A DNA stretch of 64,000 bases from Spisula solida (Eukaryota > Mollusca > Bivalvia > Venerida > Mactridae). The DNA is taken from the NCBI GenBank assembly GCA_947247005.1, contig OX365946.1, positions 7,882,453 to 7,946,452 on the forward strand, given 5' to 3'. This document shows, one piece after another, positions 38,776-50,335 of the stretch (the first letter of the stretch is position 1; the number at the start of each line of letters is the position of its first letter). Both the position numbers and the translations under genes were made by a program. A model generated the notes under the pieces. The model worked only from the letters and a program-made list of their open reading frames with translations. It had not been told where the DNA came from and did not search any database.

Positions 38776-40882
38776 ATTTACATTAATTTCAGGCTCTCCA
38801 GGTACTTGACTATTTTGTAAAGAATCCAATATTGGAGACAGACATTGGCATTCATGCCTTTTCGCATGCTTTATTCTTGCATTTATAATCGCTGTGTTAT
38901 ACCGCACACTTGGGTGTTTGTAAATAAATTGAGTAATACAGCCACAGTGTTGTTCCCCCATACACGAACGGGACACTATACAGAATACTCAGTACATTAA
39001 AGACCAATTCACTGTACTTTAACTTGTTTCTGACTTGGTAAGTATATGTGTTGTTTTTACGTATGTTTGTTTGAAATTTGAATCAGGACAAAATGCATGA
39101 TACAATTGGCATGTATCATGAGTTCCGTCCGGGCATTACATCGGTTTTAAGTCCGTAAGCGCCATATGAAAACAGTAAACTTCCCTGACGGAACTGAGAA
39201 GCATTGTATAGGGATAAGTACCATGCAAATGGATGCTCAAAGAAAAGATGTATCATGGTAATATAATCATCACGAACTATTACGACACACACCATTATTA
39301 CTGTAATATAAACATGCCAAATTTAACTCATATGTATTTTGTTTAAGAAACAATGAATGTGTAGCTGTACTGTGTTGCGTAATAAAATATAGACACGAGA
39401 TTGGATGTGTAGTAATCAGATCTTGAGTATTTGCATCCAAACGAGTGCACAACACAAGCTGCAGTTGCCCTATGAGATGTGAAAGGACATTGCCTAATTG
39501 CAGCGTACAAATGCAACATAATCCCTGATAATGTTTGCGTTATCATAATACGCCCATTATCGCATGCCTTGTCACATTTGAAAAGTTAAATCCATTCATT
39601 CCCAAGTCTTTAGACTGTTATATTAATGCAAAATACGGATTTGGAAAGAAGAGGATATTGCAAAATACAAATCATGAGCTATCGTCTTTCAACGTCATAG
39701 CATATCGTTTAATTAAAATGTTTAAAGACACGGTATCGCGTGACATCACGTGTAGCTTTTACAAGTACGGCGGTTACATTTGTAGCAATGTTCGGTCCGT
39801 AGCTTAACGATATATGGAACATGTTCTCTTGCGTGATGTAAAGAGAAAATGCAATCCCAGCGGTGACAGGAATGGAAAAGTTGAACACATTATATGAATC
39901 AGTCTTTTAGCTAAAGGAGACTCGCTAATTATTGGATTGATCATAATTGTAGTAGGCGGTTGTGCGTGCGGTTGACAAGTTTTATCAACATGTGAACCTA
40001 TGCATCTGGGGTTTGTTTGAACAAGATAACTCCGTACAAAATATCGTATTTCCTATTTCATTTTTTATTCAGAACAAACCTTATAACATAAATGTTTTTA
40101 TAAGACTTTAGTTGGGACATTTGCTCGCTGCATGTATTCAAACGTAAAGTATCATCCCCTCTTTGGTCAACTCGTAATTCGTAATCGGCATTCAGATAAT
40201 TAGCTTCCCATACATTTTTGTTATTGTGTAAATGTGTACGTGGGTTGTACTTCTGTAGAACCAATAACACGCCCTCTTTGATATTGTAGCGTGATTGTTA
40301 ATATACATTGTATCATAAATAACGAGTCAGTATAGAAGTAAATCAATCTACCGTCACCATTTAATTAAGCACATTTATGTAGACATCGATGGTGTTTACC
40401 CCCTGTTTACCCACCGCAAGACCATTCTACGACAGCCGTATAAAATATTCGCGCGGTAGTTGGTAAGGTTGTATAATTGAAGCTTGCATGTTATTGTGCT
40501 TATCAGCATTGCTTCTTTTAACGATAATCAAGGAATATGTGGCATCAACCTGATCGCAAACCAATCATGCATGTTTTTCCTTTTAGAACACGACACCGAA
40601 AAGCGAAACTAAGCTTGAGCTTTTGAACTCCAGTTTAAATGTCATAACTCATTCATTTAGGTATTGCATCATATTTCAGCCAAAGTTGCCTTCTTCACTT
40701 CCCTGACTGAAATGTCTCGGATGTGAATTTTCGTTTGGCAAATTGACTTTTCAGATGTAGTTGTCCCGCACGAGTACAAAGCGTGGAATGTACGCTTTTA
40801 AGATATTCTGATCATTGGCACGGATTCCTATTTTTTATTTTTGTGTGTGTGCGTCTGGTCTAATCATGACAATTAGAAACAA
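38776..40882. other. no gene recognised
   Basis: A 9 bp inverted pair AGTTCCGTC/GACGGAACT (about 39120 and 39195) may mark a very small hairpin element. No known protein motif was recognised in the short frames. Confidence 0.4.
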
Positions 40883-41533
40883 GACTGCGTTCAATAAACG
40901 CTTATGCCCCCGTGGAAGCCTAGTCCATAAAAAAGCCAATCAGGGGCCATAATTCTGTTAAAATGTTAAATAGGGTTACATGGCTTTGTCAGTATAAGGG
41001 GCTTACAATGGTAAACAAGTATGTCAAGTTTGAATAAAATGCCTTAATGTAAGACGAAATTTGGGTTAACAAGAATTGGACGCTTAATAAGTCTAAGTCC
41101 AAAATTAGGCCAATGTGAAGGTCAAAACGAGGTTAGGTTATACAGGCGTGTGGATAGTGTTCATATACAACATCTAGGCAAGTATTAAAGCTTTGTAGCA
41201 AGCCATAATGATGGAAGAAGAAACGGTCAATTTGGGTTAACCAAGAATTTGGCCCTTCAATAAGTCTAAGTCCAAAATAAGGTCAAGGTGAAGGTCAAAA
41301 TGGGGTCAGGTGATACAGGCGTGTGGAGAGTAATCATATACAACATCCATGCAAGTATGAAAGCTTTGTAGCAAGCCATAATGTTGCTAGAAGAAACGGT
41401 CAATTTGGGTTAACCAAGAAATTGTCCTTCAATAAGTCTAAGTCCAAAATAAGATCAAGGTGAAGGTCAAAATGGGGTCAGGTGATACAGGCATGTGGAG
41501 AGTGTACATAAACAACATTCATGCAAGTACTGC
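40883..41533 (-). mobile_element. bivalve-type element with ~172 bp tandem core, minus copy, truncated
   Basis: Reverse complement of the family at 50336-51091. The GGGGCATAAGCGTTTATTGA end lies at about 40890-40912. The core unit (CAATTTGGGTTAACCAAGAA ... AAGGTCAAAATGGGG ... TACAACATCCATGCAAGTAT) begins near 41058, 41229 and 41401, a period of about 172 bp. It breaks off at about 41533, where the dispersed repeat shared with 14950 starts, so the other terminus is missing. Confidence 0.8.
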
Positions 41534-41900
41534 AGGTTCGTATCGTCCTTCGTAACTTCGTACCCAATATTTCGTATCAAACCGCTATCGAGCGCTTTCT
41601 TGCACTCGCCTAGCAAAGTGTTAAGAAACGGTATTCTATCAGCGAGCACTGCTCGCTCGTAGCGTTTCGTTGCTTAGACGTAGGAAAGCGCTCGATAGCG
41701 CCTTTTGGAAACGGCTTGGTTAGGTAACGGGCTCCAGGTTCGTAACCGAACAATTTATTGTAAAGTTATGCATCAATGCCATCATCAAAAAAATCCAGTG
41801 CTAGATGAGCATGTTACAAATAATGTAGGACAACTGACATAGTCCGCTAAAATAGGCTGACCTTAGTTCATATTTTGGAGCTAACCTCCATAAATCCTGG
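41534..41900 (+). repeat. dispersed repeat, copy 2 (copy 1 at 14950-15375)
   Basis: It shares GTTCGTATCGTCCTTCG, ACTTCGTACCCAA, later GATGAGCATGTTA and CGCTAAAATAGGCTG with 14950-15375, in order. A hairpin at 41584-41699 interrupts it; copy 1 has no counterpart at that place. Confidence 0.6.
41584..41699. mobile_element. 116 bp hairpin insertion
   Basis: Tips GCTATCGAGCGCTTTC are perfect 16 bp inverted repeats, with an inner CTAGCAA..GAAACG/CGTTTCGTTGC pair and a central AGCGAGCACTGCTCGCT. Absent at the equivalent place in copy 1 of the surrounding repeat. Target duplication not obvious. Confidence 0.75.
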
Positions 41901-43902
41901 ATGATACCTTACGATGAATTATATATAAGCGTTGAATCTAAAATACACAATATTTTATAAATTAAATGCTATTTTTAAACTTGTTTATCTTCAAATAAAA
42001 GTGGTTTTAATCAATGTACATATAACCAAGTTTACAAATACTTGTACAAACATATCATTTATACACTTCGGCAAAACTTAGGTATTTTTGACAACTGAAA
42101 TCAGGCCCCGATATCCCGAAACATCTCAATCTGAGCTCAATCTCAACTCAAAGTTTGTCACCTATCGTTTGAGGTAGTTTCCATGCAAAAGTGTACTCTA
42201 AATTGGTATACATGTATAACTAAACGGAATAATTATTCTGAGTTTTTTACAGCAAAATTTTGAGAGTTCGAGATTCATATTTATCTCAAATTCAGACTTT
42301 GAGATTATCAAAGTCTCAATTTGAGTTGAGATTTCTACTTGAGATGCTTTTGTAGATCGGTGCCAGGACTTGCAGTTGTTGGTTTCATTTTCCCGTTTAG
42401 ATTTGTGTTGCACATTGTTCTATGGATGTGTGGTGTGTGTTATTTTGTTTTCTGTGCTCGATTCCTTCTGCTGAGCGCTGAATTGTCATCATATTTTTGT
42501 TCTAACGGCTTGTTTTTTTTGTCTACTTATTTTAAAACGAAAAGAAAAGTTCAATCAAACTGTACTGAGCGTAACACATTTCTATTTTTAAGTTAACGAT
42601 GATCAAGCCGTGCTAAAGTGAAACGTTAATGAACGAAAACATTTTACGAAGAATTCAATAAATTGAAGGACGTAAGTAAATGTTCTCCTAGGAGTCAACA
42701 AGTACATAATAAGACATAGGACATAGCACACGTAATGGAAAAATTCATAATAATGAATCTCAAATACACCACATCGCTATTTTGAAACGAACAAATATAC
42801 TTATGAGCGTGACTTTTCACTTTATATCGATCAGCTCGTTGCTACAATGGCTCTGAAGATAAACAAAACAATAAATCAGCTAAAACGCAATACAATTGTG
42901 AAATATTTTTTTCATTAACTCCGGTGAATTGATTGTGCCTATTTTATGTAATATTAGTGTTTTATACAATATATGTATATTCGACTATATGAAGGTATTT
43001 ACCCTGGAAGCTGGTCTAACTGAACAATAGTATCCATTTTAATAAAGGTGATATATGTTATGCGTCATAATAATTAAAGTAGTAGTATGCTGATTACCTG
43101 TTGTTTACAATGTTACAATGTTTTGTTCTTGACGTTGTTTGTTTGATATATACGAGTACATGTGTTGTTCCATTTGAAATACATTTTGAGCCATGCCGTA
43201 ATGACAAAATTATTCAACATGCTAATCATTTGAATGCGCGCATAATGATGACGTCAGACGGTTATGCGACCCATGTTTTGACCGCGATATGGCTCTCACA
43301 CATGCCTTTCATGTTATGCTGTTTCTGCAGAATGCTTGTCCGATTTGTTATTATCTTTTTACATACATTAGTTGTGATACAGTACCTAAATGGGTTCATT
43401 TATCTGTAAACATTTCGAACTTAGTCTATCAGTCAGATGTTTTTGTTCTTAAATGTCGTTGCCACTACCTACTACGGTGATAGACATACCTTTACGTTTG
43501 CATCTGTATTAACAAAGCTACTTTAACAATGTAACGTTGGTGTCTATACAATCGATTAAGCTAATGTAATGACCTAATTCTGACTAATATAATAAGTAGG
43601 TAATATGAACGTATAATGAACATGTGCGGTGTCGGGAAAAGTAATAAAATTACACTGCAGAACAAGTATGCGTGGATGTTTCGCACTTACAGAAGGCCAT
43701 TGTCAATTTTCGTCTGATCACTTAACACCACCTAATAGATTCCCGGCTAATACATTTATATAGCGGTGCAATAAGAACAGAATGTGTGTTTGATTATGCC
43801 TATGTGCGGTGTCTGGGAAGGATGGCAAAATATCCCGACGAAGCAGTGTTTTCCATATTGTTATCGTGAGGTACCTTGTATGAAATCATATATAAAATTC
43901 AG
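41901..43902. other. no gene; one repeat-rich patch
   Basis: At 42130-42350 TCTCAACTCAAA and TTTGAGTTGAGA motifs face each other and may be a decayed MITE; CACTTCGGCAAAACTTA at about 42066 resembles the 24475 TIR but no partner is found. A dispersed-repeat member lies at 42420-42490 (+). The rest shows nothing. Confidence 0.4.
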
Positions 43903-43905
43903 TAA

Positions 43906-45129
43906 GACCTGCCGTCCATTAGACCCCGATGGTATGCGGAAGGGTAGCCGAGTACAGTTTGCTTGTTTCGGGAACCTTTCGGGATCAATTATCAATAAAA
44001 ATGGGCGGGTCTTGTTTGTTCGGGATGTATTCGTGGTTCGTTATACGAAATGTTGCAGTATAAACGCCGAAACCTTTCCGAAGTAGCCGAACGCAACGCG
44101 AATGAATGCCGACAGTTCAGGATTTGGTCCCGAATGTTTCCCGATCGTGCGGAAAGGTTGCGGTTACTTTGCAGGATATGCGGAAGTGTTTACGAATCGA
44201 TGCCGATAGAATGCTGAAAGGTTGCCGATGTATATAAACGATGCCGAACTACTATCTTGTTATCAGTTGAAAGTTGAATACGATTGATGGCAGACGCTAG
44301 TTTCAGCTATAAAAATTAAAATATTTTCAGCTACACAAGAGTTCAGTGACTTAGATTCAGGTATAAAAAACACTGACATATTAAGCTCATGAAAAAAACT
44401 TACAGTCCTAGGTAGATATACCGGGTGTCTCTTTCCGGTGTTTTTCTTTAATAGCTGAAGACCATAGGACACTGGTTATGTCATCGTTTTTTATAGGGTC
44501 TGACACAAGCCTATTTGGTAGCCTGCCCTTGGTTTGTAGGACCATGATGAAAACGATATATTCAAGATTAAAACTAGCGGCAAACTGACTTCATCGCTTC
44601 CGCAGTCGCTCTTGTATAGTTCGGGAAATACTGCTTCGACTCGGCATCCCTTCCGTTCACAATCGGCGCCTTCGGCAACTATTCGGCATGTTTCTTAACA
44701 TATCGGCATAGCTTCCGTGTGTATAACTCATCCATTCGTCGTATTCGGGGAGCTTTCGGGATTGCTTCAGCTTCCTTCGAGAACCGCTCGGGATGGTTAA
44801 AATGATTACGAAGCCTAGCAGAAGGCTTCCCGAAGGTGTCGAGGGAATGACGATGGATTCCCGAACACCCCGAGCTGTTGTCAATGGGTTTCCGATTACA
44901 CCGAAGCATTCCCGAAGCACTCCCGAACAAGACAGTCGGCGTCCTAATTTTAACACTTTTCAAATTTGGATGCCGAAGATTTGTCGGTCCCGAAGTGTCC
45001 AGAAGGCTTCCAGAAGCGTACATGAACGACGCGGAAGGGTTCCAGAACGTCTTGAAGACATGCCGAACCTTCCCGATTAGGCAAATTTAGCCTTCGGGAA
45101 TCCTTCGGGGTCCTAGTGGACGGCAGGTC
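43906..45129. mobile_element. CCGAA-rich TIR element with TAA target duplication
   Basis: Tips GACCTGCCGTCCA at 43906 and 45129 are inverted, flanked by TAA on both sides (43903-43905 and 45130-45132), a 3 bp duplication of the kind made by PIF/Harbinger. The outer thirds are full of CCGAA, TTCCCGAA, CGGAAGG and ATGCCGAA, GC-rich against an AT-rich background, with motif polarity reversing inside. No transposase recognised. Overlapping open frames on both strands near 44.66-45.09 kb arise because the motif set lacks stops. The middle (about 44250-44560) is ordinary AT-rich DNA. Confidence 0.78.
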
Positions 45130-45132
45130 TAA

Positions 45133-45624
45133 CATGTAAGGACATGGTCATCGTGATTGTAATAAAGCGGTATATTAACATCTTGGTGAAATCTCAAACA
45201 TGCAAACAAACACTTCTACAGTACTGTATTTGGCCGACTAGATGAGATAGCATACGACAACTTACATAAGTATTCAGTTCACAAAAACGAATATAGTAAT
45301 GTATTTTGACTTCCGGCAACATGAGTGATACTACCTCTTGAAACACGTTCTGGTACATGTGATAGACATTTGAACACGTTGCAATGTTATATTGTCCTAG
45401 AAATTCCATACTAGTCGCGTACATGATACTTATATGATACCAACACCCAACAATATTCACCAACGACAATATAAGTACAACGCTTTACTCTAGAGGCTTT
45501 CTCCTATAGTAATATAAACCTCGTCTACAAAGCATAAATCATCAAGATATGAGGGTTATCATAAACAATGTATTAAGTGTGGTCACGTGATACATTCGCA
45601 GTCTTTAATGAGATGTATTGTATA
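45133..45624. other. no recognisable feature
   Basis: Short spacer between two elements with nothing to report. Confidence 0.4.
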
Positions 45625-46904
45625 GGAAACAGTGTGGCAATACCACGTGACTAAATACTACAGTCCAAAGAAGAAAATTGTAAACAAAACCTCCACTTCG
45701 CGAAGGAAAATAGGCATAAGTATTTTATTTCTTCACCAATTTCTATGAAATATAGACCACGCTAAGGGAAAAAATATAAGGGTTCCGCCATATATAGTAT
45801 ATTTCTTCGTAGCTTGACCGTTTTTTCAATTACCCTGAGAAACCTTGGAAAAAATTTGTGTGAGAGCGGACTACAGTTTCAAGCCTTTTCGTTCTCCTGG
45901 TATTATCTACTCCATGCGTGATTGAAGAGTCATGTTTACACCTTCCGGGAACACCGGAGGCAATTTCGCAACAAATAAAATACATATTATAACAATACAT
46001 GACACTTATATGACATTTTCTTTCAATTTGCAATTATGGCTACAGTTCCAAGAAAAAATATTCAGACTACAGTTCAAAGCTGTTTTCAGAATTTACCATA
46101 ATACCAAGCAACGTTTTGCCCCTGATGCTATTTTTGTCAACAATACACACACTAAAGTATTCTTTATTTGGTCAGGTTTTATTTTTTACGACACATTTTA
46201 CATCATTTAAGAACATAAACACGCACATGGGTAACAGAAGTTTAAAGTATATACATATAGTAATTGATAATAAGTTTGCGTACGGGTTTTTTTTAGTAAT
46301 TTCCATTAGTGCATTTGATGTTTGATCTAAATTATATATTGGACGGTGCCATCGATATTCACCAATGGTAGACACCATATGGCGGATATAGCCCCCTATA
46401 CTTCGCACGAAAACGAAAGTAAAAGTGGATGTCGATTTCACACGACTCTAAGTTTTTAATCACATTTTTGTAAATATTCATGTGATTCACTTGAAGTGAA
46501 CAAATTTAAGCAGCGGAATGTTTATTTTAAAACACCAATGTTGTAATTTGCTCTGACGTTTCGTATACTATACTTTCCTTTTATTTCAGCTCAAGTATGC
46601 ACTTCCCAGGACTCTGTTCCGATTTAAACTTATATCTTCCATGGTCTTAACCTATTTTGGAACTCTCGCAAACAAACACCAACTAACAAGCAATCGACTG
46701 AAGGAAAACATTGCATTGTGTACGGGATCTAATCATTATGAAACTTTCCATTAACATGATCTATTTTTCTGTTGCACCGAGGATAGCAGTCCTGTACTGG
46801 TGTTGGATTCCTCATTTTGACTCCGTAGTACGTGGTTTGAATCTAAAACAAGAGGACCCTATGGCACTAGGTCGCTCACCTGTCGTAGCAGTACACCCAA
46901 GCCA

Positions 46905-47550
46905 TGTGATTTGACCTTGTGACCTAGTTCTTAGCCACAGATGACCCGATATAACACTTTAACTAGATTTTGTTGGGATGATCATTGTGATCAAGTTTCA
47001 TAAGGATTAGGCTAAAATGGTGACCTCTCGTGAATTAACACAAGGGTTTCTATTATTTGACCTAGTGACCTAGTTTTTGATTCCAGATGACCCAATCATA
47101 AATTGACTTCGATTTTATTAAGATGATCATTGCGACAAAGTTTCAAAATGATAAGGTCAAAATTGTGATCTCAAGTGACTATACAAGGTTTTTCTATGAT
47201 TTGATATTGTGATCTAGTTTTTGATCCCGGATGACCAAATATATATCTTGACCTAGATTTGGTTGAGATGATCATTATGACCAAGTTTCATAAAGATTTG
47301 GTCAACATTGTGACTTCTAGTGCCTACAAAAGGTTTTTCTATGATTTGACCTTGTGACCTAGTTTTTTATCCCGGATGACCCAATATCGAACTTGACCTA
47401 GATTTTGTTGAGATGATCAATGTGACCACGTTGGATAAAGATTAGGTCAAAAGTGTGACCTCTAGTGTCTACACAAGCAAATTGTTGACGGACGGACGGA
47501 CGGACGGACGGACGACGGACGGACGGACGGACGGACGGACGGACGGACGA
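46905..47550 (+). repeat. 145 bp tandem repeat (4 units) plus GGAC microsatellite
   Basis: GACCTAGTTTTTGA-type unit starts lie at 46921, 47067, 47211 and 47356 (spacing 146, 144, 145). The units include GATGACCCAAT, TTGAGATGATCA and AAGTTTCATAAAGATT. A (GACG)n run with one slip follows at about 47487-47550, then a tail ending GTGACATGTGAGCTGAAAA. The layout (short tandem core plus ACGG-type microsatellite) recalls the pearl-like elements described from bivalves; this is from memory of their structure. Confidence 0.8.
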
Positions 47551-47796
47551 CGAGTCATCACAAAGCTAACTCTGTCACTTTGTGACATGTGAGCTGAAAA
47601 TAGGAAGGCATGTGATTTAAGTACGTAGTATTGCCTTCGTAACCAAAATATTGTTATTGCTAAATTGTACAATTCTGTCTTATTTGGTACGAAATAATTG
47701 GGGACGTGTTATAAGCTATTTTACCCTCAGTCTACGGGCGCTTAAATTGCATGCTGAAACAAATTATGCACACCTTTTTATTCCTTTAATTATACC

Positions 47797-48535
47797 CCCC
47801 GCACAAAGAGTTGTAAGGGGGGGGGTATACTGGATTCAGCTTGTCTGTCTGTCTGTCCGTCCGTCCGTCCGTAGACGCATTCTTGTGGACGTAACTCCTC
47901 CTACAGTTTTTGCAGCATTTGATTCAAACTTTAACAGATGAACAACCTCAACATGTAGATGTTGTAGTGGTCAGTAAATAGGTAGCCCCGCCCTCCGTGC
48001 TTATCAGCGAATAGCGTTTGGCAATGAGCATCTGTATAGAATGTATGCATGTATTATTATCAGTTGAGTTACTGTGTCTGTATGCGTCTGTATGAATAAA
48101 GTATAATAACTAACACACCGTCTTCGGTCTTGAACAATCCCTTTACGGGTCCGAGTGTTACAAATACAAATAGCTATATGCTATCAGGAACATTACAGAT
48201 GTGCATAAAGGAAAGAATTTGCGCTGTGACTATTTTTGACAGAATTATGGCCCTTTGTACGTTTATGCACTATACAATATATAGTGAACAGGTCTTGTGG
48301 ACGCAACTCCTCCTGCAGTTTTTGCAGCATTTGCTTCAAACTTTAACAGATGAACAACCTCAACATGTAGATGTGCTTAAAGGAAAGAATTTGCGCTGCG
48401 ACGATTTTTGACAGAATTATGGCTCTTTGTACTTTTATGCACTATACAATATATAGTGAACAGTTCTTGTGGACGCAACTCCTCCTACAGTTTTTGCAGC
48501 ATTTGCTTCAAACTTTAATTAGGCAATATGGTCAG
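47797..48535 (+). repeat. 172 bp tandem repeat (about 3 units) with GTCC leader
   Basis: It starts with TATACCCCCCGCACAAAGAG, a G run and TATACTGGATTCAGCTTGTC, then (GTCT)/(GTCC) repeats. Core units beginning ACG(T/C)AACTCCTCC lie at 47889, 48301 and 48473. The 48301-48473 distance is 172, and 47889-48301 is 412, exactly 172 plus the 240 bases added by the solo LTR and its duplication. Confidence 0.85.
47963..48197 (+). mobile_element. 235 bp solo LTR with 5 bp TSD
   Basis: It begins TGTAGTGGTCAG and ends GGAACATTACA, so TG...CA with a TGTA/TACA short inverted end. GATGT flanks both sides (47958-47962 and 48198-48202). It contains AATAAA (about 48095) as a candidate polyadenylation signal. 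The next tandem unit (about 48371-48385) lacks the insert and reads ATGTAGATGTGCTTAAAGG straight through, giving an empty site. No internal retrotransposon sequence remains, as expected after LTR-LTR recombination. Whether it is Gypsy, Copia or Bel/Pao cannot be told. Confidence 0.88.
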
Positions 48536-49469
48536 ATAAGTCTGATCCTGCAGCAAATGAGACATAGTCACATTGGCGTATCCATGACCTTGATATGTAG
48601 GCACTTATAAATCATAAAAACCAAGACTTTCAAGCACAGACAAACTGACCTGACGCTCAACAATGATGTATTGTTATAAATACGGACTATATGTTATATC
48701 CGCTGTACGGTGTCTACCAGTGATGAAAATCGATGGCACCGTGCAATATATAATTTAGATCAAACATCAAATGCGCGTATTGAAATTACTCAAAATTACC
48801 CATACGCAAGCTTATTATCAATTACTAGATCTACATGCATATATTGCATGTAAACTACTGTTACCAATGTGCGTGTTTGTGTTTTTAAATTCGGTATAAT
48901 ATGTTGTTACAAATAACAGCTGACCAAATACAGAATATTGTAGTGTGTGTAATGTTGCCAAAAATAGCATCAGGGGCGACACGTTGCTTGGTTTTATTGT
49001 AAATTCTGAAAACAGCTTTGAACTGTAGTCTGAATATTTTTTCTTGGAACTGTAGTCATAATTGCAAATTAAAAGAAAATTCATATTTGTGCCATGCATT
49101 GTTATAATATGTATTTTATTTGTTGCAAAATTGCCTCCGGTGTTCCCGGAAGGTGTAAACATGACTCTTCAATCACGCATGGAGTAGATAATACCAGGAA
49201 AACGAAAAGGCTTGATACTGTAGTCCGCTCTCACACAAATTTTTTCCAAGGTTTCTCAGGGTAATTGAAAAAACGGTCAAGCTACGGAGAAATAAACTAT
49301 ATATGGCGGAACCCTTATATTTTTTCCCTTAGCGTGGTCTATATTTCATAGAAATTGGTGAAGAAATAAAATACTTATGCCTATTTTCCTTCGCGAAGTG
49401 GAGGTTTTGTTTACAATTTTCTTCTTTGGACTGTAGTATTTAGTCACGTGGTATTGCCACACTGGGAAA

Positions 49470-50235
49470 GACAAACAACTATCGTAACGAATGCTAAGGA
49501 AAGTATTTTAAAGACCAGGACGTACGTATAAGTTTTATTCACAGTCATGTGACAATATTATCCGATTATGATATCACATGTATTGCCGCCGTCGGTGATT
49601 GGGGCGGTTTGAATAAAGATATCTAGTACATCGTCGGTTTATATGTTGTCTTCACGACAAGTATTAAATACATATAAGGGCATATAGTGAACGAGCAAGA
49701 TTTGCAATTAAAAAGTGCTGACATGCTTTGATAAATTCGCTGTACTATAATACTTATTTAAGAAATAATGTGGATGTACTTGGCATGCGTTTTATCGTAT
49801 TAAGCATTGTCACGTGTTGTGATGCGTTGACATTAGATGTGCGGGTGCTTTAATAAAATAACCACGCATTATTATTAATAAAACCCTCAGGTACATAATA
49901 CATTATTTCGATTCTAACATGTATCAAAGAGTCTACATTTGACAATACAGCAAGACACAGCATCTGTCGCAGTATTTTTTTCATCGAAATGCTGTGTAAC
50001 GTGAATTGGCATAACTGTGCTTTAACATAAATGCATGCACATCTTCATTTCCTCTAGGAGTATATAGGTAAAGTTGTTGTTTGTGTTAGAATTGTTGATT
50101 AACACCGACCAAGGGTATCCGTAGTTAGACAAGCATCAATTGGCCGGGCTAAAATTAGCAACAGTAAATAAACACAACGATAACCATCACATTAACCGGT
50201 AAATTTGGTAGACATGATAATTGTGCAATCATTTT
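49470..50235. other. no recognisable feature
   Basis: AT-rich spacer; nothing supportable. Confidence 0.4.
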
Positions 50236-50325
50236 CCTATAGCGTCAGTGACTCAGTTGTAACGCTTCATCCTATAGATGATTTACCATGTATGCTTATT
50301 TTGTACGCAGGTTCGATTCCATATT
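50236..50325 (+). mobile_element. tRNA-derived SINE head, long-spacer family
   Basis: A box TGACTCAGTTGT (50249-50260) and B box GGTTCGATTCC (50310-50320) with about 50 bases between, longer than a class I tRNA. CCTATAGATGATTTACCA and TTGTACGCAG in the spacer are shared with 58715-58795 (minus strand), so these are members of one family. Confidence 0.68.
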
Positions 50326-50335
50326 TTATCTTTAT

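Larger units (their letters stand above)
45630..49464. mobile_element. 3.8 kb fold-back element with ~765 bp TIRs
   Basis: The arms 45630-46390 and 48695-49464 are inverted copies tipped CAGTGTGGCAATACCACGTG. GGAAA lies just outside both tips (45625-45629 and 49465-49469), a candidate 5 bp duplication; the CAGTG start would also suit hAT, whose 8 bp is not met. Frames starting MFTPSGNTGG on both arms diverge after about 20 residues, so the arms are not coding. The interior is filled by two bivalve-type tandem repeats and a solo LTR. A partial third copy of the arm lies at 54590-54821. Confidence 0.88.

Noticed and set aside
44657..45090. Four overlapping open frames of 70-114 codons
   Set aside because: They overlap on both strands inside the CCGAA-rich element, explained by a stop-poor motif set; none resembles a transposase.
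45932..49162. MFTPSGNTGG frames in both arms of the 45.6-49.5 kb element
   Set aside because: They start alike because the arms are inverted copies, then diverge through frameshifts, so the arms are not under coding constraint.
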